Positions 1 through 11,900 of a DNA stretch of 38,191 nucleotides are shown here, in pieces (position 1 is the first letter of the stretch; the number at the start of each line of letters is the position of its first letter). Under the pieces are notes generated by a model. It was not told the DNA's origin and ran no database searches. It saw only the letters and a list, made by a program, of their open reading frames with translations. Source of the DNA: Acanthaster planci (Eukaryota; Echinodermata; Asteroidea; Valvatida; Acanthasteridae); NCBI RefSeq assembly GCF_001949145.1, contig NW_019091691.1:101855-140045 (forward strand), written 5' to 3'. The translations under genes and the position numbers were made by a program.

Positions 1-3000
1 TTTGTTTTTATGTTTGTCTTTTATTTTCATTTACTTCAGTTTTGTGTGAATCTTCAATTCCTACACTACACTACATGCAGCCTACTTTATACATGTAGGC
101 CTACTTGCAGAACTCCTGCTACTATTCTACCTCCATGGTCCTAGTCAGCTGAACTCAGTACGTACCGCATACAATGTACTATGGCAAAGTATATCTATAG
201 GCTGACCAAGTACATGTACCCATGGTACCATGCCTACTTTCACTACACTACAGAACTGTATTACTGTAAAGTAAAATTATTGGCCACAGATGAAAGCCAC
301 ACTCGCTGTGATTGGCCCAATTTTGCTTCCACTCCAATGACCAATCATAACTCGGGTTTTATTTGATGGGGCCAGCAGATCATAAGTAAAACCAGGCATG
401 CTAGAGGGGACACCAGGCACATAAACGTGCTGTATATCATGGAGGAAGGACACAAGATGTATATACATGTATTTGTCTCTTAATACACACAAACAACTTG
501 GAACCATGCTGACGCCTACACATATGCATAAAACGTGCATGAGCGTATGAGATGTGGCGCACATTTTTGATATGACAAACAGTCTTTTTACCTCACGCAT
601 GTGTGCATGTGGCTGCCACTCTCCATTACCCGGCCTGCATACATGTACCTTTAAAAACAGCATTTCAGAGCCAAGGAAACTTTGTTTTTCTTGCAGATTC
701 TAGACGGAGAAAGAGTACATGTAATGTAATGTATCTTCTGAATATTGCCAAAATGTTTCCCTTTTTTTTGTAAACAAAGTTTTCGGTTGCAGATCCAGAA
801 CTCATAAGCGGTGGCGATAATGTTTAATGGGACTACAGTTTAAGATTGCTTATTTTTTAAATACTTTAGTGTCACCTGTTGATCTTGCAAGATACCTGTA
901 CAACAAAAACAAAATTTGGCACAACGAACAAGGTTTCAGTGAGTATGAGAGTGGGCGGCTTGGTGAAGTTGAGTGGGTGTTTGGTTTGGCTGAGTGGTAT
1001 CTGGGTTGAGCTTACAATGTAGAACAGTGTGTGAGCTTTTGCACATGTATATGTTTAGTTGGGTATTTGTGACCCACCATCCCCAAACCAGGCTGAAGTA
1101 GGTAATTCCATAACCCTAAAATAGTGGAACTTCTGCTGTTCAGATTTACATGGGGGTTTTATAGCTATCACTACCCGTAAGAAGCTCACTGCAGACAGAA
1201 TTTGGAGCTGTCAAAGCCTACCAGATTTTTTCTTTGCCACATGTATCAGACACTTGAGGTTTCCACCCCCAATAAGCAAACCACTATTTATGAGCTTCCA
1301 CCCGCTTCAACACTTTTCTCTATTCCCTTGCCAATCCCCAGATCTTAGAAAACATATTTTATTAGCACTGACACAGCCATTAACCTCTACAGAACTGTTG
1401 AAGGCTGTTTCTCGGAACTAGATTTCGACACTTTCAAGGGCCACACATACCCTTGTCATATTTAATCAGGAATGAAACATGTTTTTTTCCCATTGCAAAC
1501 AGGAATAAAACAGGCTTTAACAGGCGAAAAATAGTGTGAAAGAAAACAGTTTTAAAAGAGGTTCCTGTTTTTAATACCTGTTTTCAGTCATGAGCACTGT
1601 TTTCTAGAAAACAGGAAGAAAACATGTTTTATTCCTGTTTTTTGAAAACAGACATTTGCATAAATGAATATTTATAAGATACAAACAAGTAGCACTGACT
1701 GATGTATTTGTGTTTTTCACATGCATCGGAATGGACTGTGTTACTATAACATACAGACATGTACAAGTACTGTACGTGTATGTCTGCATGTACAGTATAG
1801 GAAATATGTTCTTCAAATCAATTTGTATCTTACACAGTTGTGCTTGTACTTAAGTTTGTCAACTCCCCATAGGCTTTCTGCACAACTAATTTCCAACCGT
1901 AAGGGGTCTGTTTTTTTGAGATTTGGAGTAATTGCAGAGAATACCCTGACACTTGAAATTTTAAATTACATGTACATGTACCCTGTAGAATCACTGGCTA
2001 TGAGGTGGAATTCAGAGAGTATGTTCTCTGTAGAGGTTACACTTGACAAGGTTATGCAGGACCAAGTCCAAATGAACTATGGTACACACTGTAGCTGGCC
2101 ACTCGCATTATGAATGATGTGTTCCCTTGTACATGTACATGTAGGTAGGCAGTCATCCGTGACTCAGTATCGGGCTATGAGGAGGGAGTGAGTGGCGGGG
2201 TATTTTGTTAGCTTTGCCATTTCCATTGCATTTTTTTTTTAGTTTTGCAGCAAAAAGCTGTGCGGTAATTAGACAATTAGCAATGCAGCATCGTTAAAGA
2301 GAAACACCAAAAAGGGCACACTGGTATGGCAAATACTGGTACATGTACATTAGTTTTCTGGACTAAGTAGAAGGATTGCAAACTCAAATATCACTCTAAA
2401 ATTATCCCTGGCATTTGAGTGAATTGTATTGTGGTATTCACTTTGGTATTTGCAAGCTTTGTTATCATTTTCCACAGCAGGTCCATTGTACATGTACAAT
2501 GAACTATAATTTATAATGTTCCATCCTTAGCCAATTGACTGCATGGCCGAGCAATTATTGAAAGCGCATGGCAGAATACCAGTATTGAAAGCGTGTACTT
2601 GAATTTGCGGTCAATCAAAATTGACAATATTAGGCATTTCAGGGACGAAAAAGGGTTCAGTAGAGGGGGGGGAATGGGTTGAAAAAGTAGAGTGAACTTG
2701 CATTGCTGTTTATGGCACTCCAAATTACGATGATCTGATATGGAATTCTTTGCTTTACAAGAAACCACGGAATGCTTAGCTTGTTCACAGAAGACGGAAT
2801 TCCTCCATGATGCGTTCTTAAAAGGAACATCATGGGAATGATTCTGACTTACAGGCCAACTCCTTAATTGGTATTTGTCAGATGCCAGTCTACCTTCCTG
2901 TAGTGTACGTTTTCACTACATTTACATAAGTATTGGGATATTCATACACAATATTGAGAAAGTGCCAAATTTTCAGATTACAGTACGTTGAATCCCATCT

Positions 3001-3401
3001 GCTACATGTACTTATGTACATGTACTTGGATTACTTTGGTTTTAAATTTCATTTTGATGAAAGTAACTAGACTACCAGTCCAGGGGCTCATTTTCATGTA
3101 CATCTAAGCTCAAGACAGAACAGTCCACGTCCTGTATGTACATGTATGTACTGTAAACACCAGCTTTGCAGCTAGTTGCCAGCCTTTTTATCGAAGGGAT
3201 GAATTTAAGAATGATGTCCGTTTCACACACCCTCACCCAAGACACGCAGAGTGAGTGAATGGCACCAATGCTGGACATGCAAAGGTGTTGCTGAAGATGT
3301 TTTCTTTTTGTGAACTTTTAACTTCTACATGTTTGCCAGTGATTTCTTTATTTAGCAGAATGGCACTGGTGAAAAGAATACTGCACCATATGGTACAAAA
3401 A
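1..3401. other. Upstream noncoding DNA
   Basis: No open frame here shows codon conservation or exon signals that I can support. The region contains CCAAT-type words near 311-345, the AAAACAGG foldback at 1497-1640, and TACATGTACATGTA words at 1967-1980 and 2130-2143. A 5' noncoding exon or promoter of GULO could lie here, but none can be marked. Confidence 0.6.
1497..1640. repeat. AAAACAGG-rich foldback
   Basis: AAACAGGAATAAAACA at 1497-1512 is exactly inverted at 1625-1640. The words AAAACAG and CTGTTTT recur around ten times between about 1470 and 1655. It may be a small foldback transposon or a local hairpin. Confidence 0.7.
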
Positions 3402-5468
3402 GGGCAGTTCCACGGAAACGTCAACCTCTGGGCCAAAATTTCAAACTGGTCCAAATGTGACAAATTATATATCAGTTTGAAGCTTATGGTGTATACTTTC
3501 CTAAAACATACTTCATTTCTAGCAACTTTCAAGAATCTGGCTTTTATGTGATACTGAAAAACTGTTTTAATTACTGAGAAAGTGGGGAAAATATTTCCCC
3601 TCTGAAAGATTTTCTGTTTTTTATTCAGATAATAATTTTTTTTCTAGTTTGAAGAGTGCCCCAATAAGTAAACAATGGCAGAAATGAATTTTCATTTTCC
3701 TTTCGAAATTCTATGTAAAGTCTTATTTTATAACACTTTTCTTATGTATCGTACCGTACGTCCGACACAAAAATGACATAGTTTTTTATCCCCTCAGTGC
3801 ACCTTTGGGCAAAAGACTGCCAAATTTACAATACAAGCACAGTGAGTTCCTTCTTTCTAGACATCAGCTTAACTCCCCCCAATTATTTTTTTCAAATGCT
3901 CCAAAATTGTGGAATCAGATGTGTACGTCCGACACCATGTACGTCAGACACTGTCAGAATCATGCATTGCTGGCAATGCAATGCTTTTACACTGTACAGA
4001 AACCACTACCAACTCATTTGCATACATGGAAATGAGGCCCCAACCTTTTGTAAAAGTATTAAATAGGCCTCACTTTTGTTTTTTACTAATATGCATAAAT
4101 TTGACTATTTGGACGTACACATCCTAATAATAAAGGCTCAAAGCCATTCCACATTTGTCATGTGTGGACAAACGTGCTTTGCATGTATTCAGAAGTAAGT
4201 CACGTCAGTGTGAGCTTTGATGAAGACAAGTAAAGTTCTAGGTGTTGTATACATGTACATGTATTCCTCATCAAGAAAGGAGAATTGTCAAAGACTTAAC
4301 AAAGGTGTGTCTTTTATACCTTTGTTCAAGGTACTTGTAAAAACAATTGGTTTCACTTTGTGTTGCTTGAGGAATTAAAGGGGGTGTTCCACTTGTATGT
4401 ACTTTCCATGGCATATACATGTACAGTATTTATCATGAAACATACATGTACAATGTAAGACTGTAGTTTTAAAAGCACTATGCCATTAGTATTAAATTTC
4501 AGTGAAAAGGATAATCTCTCAGCCTAATTGCTAGCCCATTCCTTTGATTTTGCAATCATCTAAAAGGGTACATACATATACTCATTTACATTTAGCTTCT
4601 TTTTGGATTTTACATGTGTACTATAACCTGTGAAGTGTGAACTGGAAATCTTTAAAACTGCAGCTTATTACACACGCAGTATTTGTCATACAAAAATGTT
4701 TAATTTCATGTTCTAAGACCAAAAGATCTTACAGGTACATTGTACATGTACGCAATTGTCTTTTAATTTGATTTATCTATCTAAAGGATTGTCATCTGTA
4801 GATGTTTTTTTTCTTAGTTTGAATGTTTGACAGTACAGGACTTGTTTAAATGAGCAAAATTTGCATAAATACTTCTAGACAATATTTTCCTTCATACTGT
4901 TTCATTGAATACCCCATCATCCAATTCCTTTCTAGTTGCTTTTGATGATTTTTGTATGGCTTGGCATTTTCTTTTGGTTTGGAAAGTTTGCCAAAGCCTT
5001 CATGAAGGTAGAAAAAAAGACAAGCACTGGTTTGAACTAGTTACCTTCTATTCTGAAAAGTCAGTTCAGAAGTGTAAGTCCGACACCAAAAAATGTACGT
5101 TCGACACCAATATAATAAATCCTTTATCTGATGTCACAAAAGATAAAAATGTGTCTTACCTTGAAGTTTATTAACAAGGGTCTGCTAAAAATAAACTCTT
5201 GAAAACTACTTCCTCAGGTCCTAGCATTTCACAGAGTTTGTGATACAAAAATGGAAACTCAAAAAATTAACTTTCTCTGAGTACGTCCGACACCACGGTG
5301 TTATGAGCCAGTTTCTTCATGGATAATAATTCTGAGTGAGGAATTTTGTTATTAAATGAATGTACCAACTAGCTGATGTCTTTTATCAAAATCTAAATCT
5401 GCTTCAGGATTATAAGTATAACACTGTTGAAGTGTCCAAAATGTATGTCCGACACCGTGGAACTGCCC
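3402..5468. mobile_element. TIR element with repeated GTACGTCCGACACC words
   Basis: GGGCAGTTCCACGG at 3402-3415 is perfectly inverted at 5455-5468, and A runs flank both ends. Inside are seven direct copies or close variants of GTACGTCCGACACC (3756, 3923, 3939, 5074, 5095, 5281 and 5443) and an inverted half copy at 4111. Such subterminal words are typical transposase-binding sites. No transposase frame is visible, so it is probably a non-autonomous DNA transposon of unassigned family. Confidence 0.7.
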
Positions 5469-5834
5469 AAAAGTGAACAAGAAAAACTTGGTTCCGAAAA
5501 ACATTTGTGCTCTTTTTTCCCCAAGTACAGCCTGGTGTCATACATGGACATGTAAGCATTTACTGTCTGGTTTTTAAAGCAGACACCAAATTCAATGGAC
5601 AGGGCCCTCGTGGTCCAGTGGAAGTTTCAAGCTCTGAATATACACATATACTACACTGGAACCAGCCAGCCTGAGCACTGACCTCTCACATTACATTTAC
5701 ATTAATGCCATCAGTGCAGTGCAGGTGGTAAATTGCTTTTAATTATCTGATACAGGAGCACTCCTGCAGCCAAGTGCCTGTTGAGTTGACTGGTTTATGG
5801 TTACTCTCATTCTTTCTTTGTTCTCTGGTACCAG
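5469..5834 (+). other. Region between the TIR element and GULO exon 1
   Basis: This should be intron or 5' flank of GULO. The last 35 bases are a polypyrimidine tract ending in the acceptor AG at 5833-5834. Nothing else was recognised. Confidence 0.6.
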
Positions 5835-5845
5835 CATCATCCACA
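5835..5845 (+). other. GULO: 5' UTR end after predicted splice acceptor of GULO
   Basis: A pyrimidine-rich run at about 5801-5830 ends in CCAG, with AG at 5833-5834, eleven bases before the start codon. It looks like a normal 3' splice site, so the first coding exon is probably preceded by one or more noncoding exons. The upstream donor could not be placed. Without splicing here, the 5' UTR would simply extend upstream. Confidence 0.6.
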
Positions 5846-5938
5846 ATGGAGGGGAAGACAGTCAGCACCTGGGCCGGATCCTTCTCCTGTACCCCGGAGC
5901 TCTACTTTGAGCCTGGCTCCATCAAAGAAATCAAACAG
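5846..5938 (+). CDS. GULO: GULO coding exon 1 (residues 1-31)
   Basis: It encodes the N-terminus, including [15 protein letters not shown], which aligns with the Trp-Ala and Cys-x-Pro-Glu start of vertebrate GULO. The exon ends CAG before a GTGCGTGAG donor, in phase 0. The reading frame is open further upstream, but with no ATG, only across the polypyrimidine tract, so 5846 is the chosen start. Confidence 0.93.
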
Positions 5939-8900
5939 GTGCGTGAGTGCATGAACAAGTATATTGTGAACACGGTGAATTGGCTGGGTATGGGAATGAG
6001 GGAAAGTGTGTTGTGCTTGGGAGCTCCATGGTTTGCATGCATGCAGTTGCCGTCAATACTGAAGTGTATTGCAATTGGAAGTTAACACTTTGAATTTTAA
6101 AAAAGGAAAGTTTTTTATAAAAAAAACCTTTTTTTAAAAAAAGAATTTTCTTGACATTTTCAGTTCATTTCACAAGGCATGAAATTTAAAAAGCTCAATA
6201 TTTCTTGGTTGAAAAATGAATCTCGGACTCGGTTGCTCTTAGTGGGCAGGTTGGAGGGGACAATATTATATCAAGGCTAAGTCATGTCCATATGAGATAA
6301 AAGAGATCACATTTTCTCTGGGTGCAATTTTTGTAATAATTTGACAATGCTCCCAACTTTTGCAAAATATTACAGATTCTCATTACGGCCCAAACTTTTC
6401 CATGGGTATGGTCATTTGCATGTAGCTTTAATGAAAGCCCTCAGAATCTTTGCAATTTGTCTGGAAATTTTCCAGTTTACAGTTTCTTACTGGTTTTCAA
6501 TCATGTGCTTCATTATCATCAACATGTTGGGGTGCCTTACAGTTCTTTTTTTCTTTGTTACTTTGGTTGATTTGTGTTCAAGGGAAAACAAGTCATCCCA
6601 AAATGGTGACTCTTTACCCTGCCTAACAAGGAATTTCCCCCACAATCTTGTTTACACAAATGTTGCAACCCACCACCAACTACCCGTTAACATACATATA
6701 CATGTACATGTATGTAAGTCTTGTTTATCAATGCCCTCTTAGCAAGTGGGTGAACGTACGTACTACATCTATTCATTTTCAAATTTACTTTTTGATTGAT
6801 ATGTGACTTGTTACATGACTGCATATGATGTAACTGCTTTCATAACCATTCCAGGGTCAGTGAACTTCCAAACCCGCCACACAGTATACCAGTAACTACT
6901 GGCACATGTACGTGGTGTGTACAATGTATAACTAAAAAACTGCTTGGTCATGTACTGTAGGCCTACATTGTATAGCAATTGTAAGATACATGTACTGGTA
7001 CTAACTTATTTGCACACATTTACGTGTACCATGTTCACAGAAAATTGTATTTTTGTGGAGACAATTTTTTTTTGTGCTCTGAAACACTGGGGTCAGAAAC
7101 GCTGTCTTCAAAATACTGCCATTTGAGCCAGAGTCACATGCTCATGCACTTTCCTGGGTTGACATTTCAATGTCCCTTACATATAATGTCAATTTGCTAT
7201 GGATAATTACACATTTAAAGTTCATCCCTTTTTAGGACTAATTTCCAAGTACACATCAAGAAATCCTTGTAGAGACCTTTGCATCTTGAGAATTGCTCTG
7301 ACAAGACCTTTTCAACCCGCTCCCCTGCATCTCCACAAGGTACCAAAGTGTGAGCACGTGGAACACTTTCTTGTGAAAGACATCAGGCAAAAAAATAAAT
7401 AAATAAAATAAATAAAACCAGATAAGCTTGCCTGATTTTTTTTTAATTTGAGAATTACCGGTACATGTACATGTAATTCACAATAGAGATAGAATATTAA
7501 AAATTAAAATTACCCCTCAAAATTGTCCGTTTTTTTTAATGGAGAAAATCTAATATGAATTTACTTGCCTTTCCCCCTTAATTGTTAAGCTCTCAAAAAA
7601 CCTTGAATATTTGATTAATACCTCAGACTGCGAATTCCACCCTAGCCCACTCGAGCTTAATTCCCATGCCTCCCGATAATCTGATAATTCCTGGATATTT
7701 ACATACACTATATGTACATGTACCATACTTTGATTGACATGCATGCTTGGAAACCTTGAATTTTCATTGAAAAATAAAAATCTACCAGAAATAAAAAAGT
7801 AAAACAAAAAACAAACACAACAGTTATTACAGTACTGACTGGAAGAACTTGGACATTGATATAAAATGCAAAAATGAGAGGACTTGTTGTAGTCTAAATA
7901 CATGTAATGTCCGGTAGAATCTCTCTTATGGTCAAAAACGTTTTTTCCATGTACCGTATGTACATGTAGTTTAATCACAGCAAACAGTCAAAGTACCCCC
8001 TAAATCCTTGTCTGTTTATTCAAGTCGTATAAATAGTGGCTTACCAATGAGTCCACCTCCTCCTGCCTTGTCAAAATACTGCTGTCATAAAAAATAAATG
8101 CTACAAAGTTTTCCATTCATTGAAAAGTACATGTATATGTGTACGTGCTCCTTGATAGAGCTCATCCGTTTGCTCAAATTGGTGAAAACCACCTGTCCCG
8201 CAAATAAATTTGTATACTAATTTGCAAAGCAGACTGACAGGAATCTTACATACATAATCCAAGTCCATGAAATATCGTAATTGAATATGCCATGTCCACA
8301 TGAAGGAAAAGTAACAGACAGGATGAGCCACCAGTTAAGGGAGCCTCTCAAAAGTCGGAACGCCTGGAATGTTCTTTTTGGGAACAGGGGATGTTCCCGA
8401 TGGGAAAAACGGCTATTCCCACTTGGAACAAGCCTTGTTCCAGTTTGGAACATGCGCTGTTCCTGAACGGAACGCTCCAATTTTTTTTGTGTTCCTTGCT
8501 GACGATTGCTGAGCGCACAAGTTTTGTTTTTCCCATTTAGTCAGTCCATAATGCTTTTGCCTTCGTATGGTGTATTCTCCCTTAGTAAACTTATAGCCCC
8601 CTTGTTTATGTCGGAAGCAAGACCTTTACCCTGATACCGTATTAATTAAGATTCTGTAAATCTTGGGATATTTATCTGCAAACATTTCCAAAAATAAATC
8701 TTCAAATTTGAACCAAACCGCAGGTACTGCAGTACTACACACAATACACTTGGCTGGAGTATTTGATGCTGAAAGAATTATTATCAAGGCAAGCTTCCTT
8801 GTTCCCAGACTTGACAATTATTCGTCAACGGAATACTGCGAAGTTTTCCAGATTACATCCAAAAAGAAAAACTACACCAAACCTAATACTGCTTTCGTAT

Positions 8901-11900
8901 TCAGCACCGCAAGCATCACACTTTAGTAAACCCTACACATTCTAAGAAACTAGAGAAATCGTCACTTGGTAAGAAATTTGCTCTGTGGAACACTGCCGTT
9001 CCCTGGTAGAATGCACAGAGAACACAGTGGGAATGCCACTGTTCCCTGATGGTACACGCATTTACATTTGTGAATGATATGAATATTCCTATTGGGAACA
9101 ACCGAAACATTTCGTATATCATCGATATTGAACTTATGAAATTCAAATTGAAAGTACTATTTAAAACAATAACTTGGAAGTTGCTGGGAAGTTGTGTGTT
9201 TTGGCATCCCCCCTCATTAAAGATGGTTCAAGTTACTAAGTACTGGTACTGTAAAGCACAATGTTCTGGGTTTAACACGCAAACAGTTAAAAGCACAAAC
9301 AGTACCTGATGGAAATAATGTATCATATGTTTACACAATATTTACACACAAATTCAAAGCACAGTAACTGACTCTGCAGACGACATACGAAAAATCACAC
9401 CAAAAATAACTACCTTTCAATTACTCTCCGGTATGCTCAATTTACAATGCTCTAGCGTAGGGATGTATATATGTTGTCGAGTGCTTCTCCAAGGATGTAT
9501 CTATTTCATTTGCTTTGCATCACAATTAGAACTTGACATGACTGACTTCGAATGTTCCCAGACGGAACGCTGATGTCGCAGCAAAGCGTTCATGACAGAA
9601 TAGCTTGGAAAACTTGTGTTCCCAACAGGAACACTGGCCGTCCCCATTTGGAACAGGCTGTGTTTCCGATTCAATAAACTGGTTTTCCCAAATGGAGCAT
9701 TCCAATGGGAACAGGAACGTTCAAACTTTTGAGACGCTCCCTAAGAGTCACCATCTGCCCCTTGAAGTATCAAAGGAATTCATGAATTTTTTCCCACGAC
9801 TTTGTCCTGAAGTTGCTCTGTTAAAAAGTTTCTTTCCATTTTATTTTTCATGTTAAGAATTTGTTATTCTCGCAAATGTCCCCCACAAAAAACATTAAAC
9901 CTGTCATTTTTTGCCTGTCTGGATGTACGGGTCGGTAGTGTTGTGATGGACTGCTGGCTTATCAACTAAAGAAAATAGGAATTAACGTAAAGTGATACCG
10001 GGTATCTTATGTCTCAATTTACTGTACCTACATGTAGTATTTGCTATAAATGGCATGTGCATCCATGCGATACAGCAGCATGGTGCATATCCTCTTTGGT
10101 AGAACCAAGTTGCGGCCCATGGACATTTGATATTCTGCTTGTCATCTGAAAGGTCTTTGTTCACACGTGTGCAAGTTGTTTAAATGTACATGTAGTCAGT
10201 GGTAGTCAGCAGACCAAGACGAGCTCATTAGCTGTGCAGATGGTTGCAAGCTTACAGTGTAATACACCCGGTTGACCATTTGCTCAGGCCATTGAGAATG
10301 TGCATGTACAGTAGTAATGTGCAACAAGTTGAAGGTATTGGGGTTTGGTGGTCTTGTGCTGTCTGCATTTAAAGTGCAGCTGCAATGAATTTGTCTTGGG
10401 CACAAGTTTTCTGCAACTTAGTACTTTTGTTCAGTGTATACATGAATGCTCCTTTACATTCCTTTTTGAGGTTTTTAGTTGACTGCATGTAATACACAAA
10501 TGCATTCAACAGAGTACTTTTTTTGAACAGTTAAATTTATCCATGTTTTCTAATCGAGGGTGCTTTTGCTATGATGTCATCCCGGAAAGACGTAGTTCAT
10601 TATACTCTACTCTATAAGTAGGTTTTGCTGTTCATTTCATGAACCCTGTCATGAAGCCATTTTTGTAAAGCGTCTCTATTGTACTCATTGACTTGTGCAA
10701 GTTTAATTTTGCACAACTGGGTTGGTCATGGTCACAAAAAAGGGTCAGAGGTGCGCCGTGGCGGGAAAATGGTCGATTTGTTTTCTGGTCCAAGGGGTTT
10801 CTGGGATTGTTGTCTCGTGGGTCCATTGTTTGCCTTGGGCATTGAAGATTGCTGCTGCACAGGGCAGAGCTTTATTGCTTCTGACACAGAGCATTGGCTG
10901 TGAACGGCATAGCCGAAATATTGCCAGAGTGTTTTTCAAAGCTAGGCAAGTTGTTTGTCGGCCGAAATTTGCCGTGATGGTTTGGACCAATTTCTTATCC
11001 CATCATGCAGTTGCAAAAGCTTTTTTGTAATTTGTATGCTGTGAAGGGCATGCACGTGCGCCTTCCCGATCAGCCCGATGTAAACAGTAAAGTGTCATGG
11101 CAACAGTAAGTAAAGTTAACCCCTTTGTGCCGGGATGGGGCTAGAGCTGCCGTAAAAATTGAGATCCTCAGCCCACTTTTGGGCTATTATTCTCGGCCCA
11201 CGCTCGAGCGAACACGGTGAAAGAAGGNNNNNNNNNNNNNNNNNNNNNNNNNNNNNNNNNNNNNNNNNNNNNNNNNNNNNNNNNNNNNNNNNNNNNNNNN
11301 NNNNNNNNNNNNNNNNNNNNNNNGTCCCCACTTTGAAAAGAGGCAACGGGAATGTGGAAGCGTGAGTAGAGCCGCATGCCACCAAACAATCAGCCCTTTC
11401 ACTGTGTAATTCAAAGCATGCATAGCACGCTGGGCCACAAACCGAGAATTTGTGGTTTGGCAGGTGGCCTTCATGGCAAAGCGAGGCTGGAATTCTTGGA
11501 GTCGGCTTTCGGAAAGAAATTCCCATCATCAAGGGGTTAAATATTATTGATTGAATTGTTGTAAATATTTGTGATTCCTGAATGGCAAAATTGCCATTGA
11601 AAATTCCTTGTAAATAATTAAGTTTTTACGAGTGTATTGAAATATTTCCCCTATCTGATTTTGATGATGGAAATTGAGTTGAACAAGATATGGTGTCCTA
11701 TTGCCTTGTAGCTCTAGAAGAGTTTACAAGTCCGTCATTCTGAATAGAAACGGACTACAAACGTACATGTGAGTTTGATCACCTTAAATTGTGATCTATA
11801 ACATATATGTATAGGAAATAAATTGTAAATATATTTGAATTTCTATGTTTGACCTGGTTACTGTGAACTTCCTTGCTCTGGCAACGTTCCGTGAACTTGT

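Noticed and set aside
5774-5845. In-frame hydrophobic leader upstream of the GULO start, resembling a signal peptide
   Set aside because: The frame begins with GTG, not ATG, and the hydrophobic residues come from translating the polypyrimidine tract of a splice acceptor.
8663-8926. 87-codon open frame within the foldback element as a transposase
   Set aside because: It is too short, has no catalytic motif, and another frame on the same strand is open over the same bases.
11116-11532. 138-codon minus-strand frame in intron 1
   Set aside because: It crosses an N gap and lies inside a TTAA-bounded MITE.
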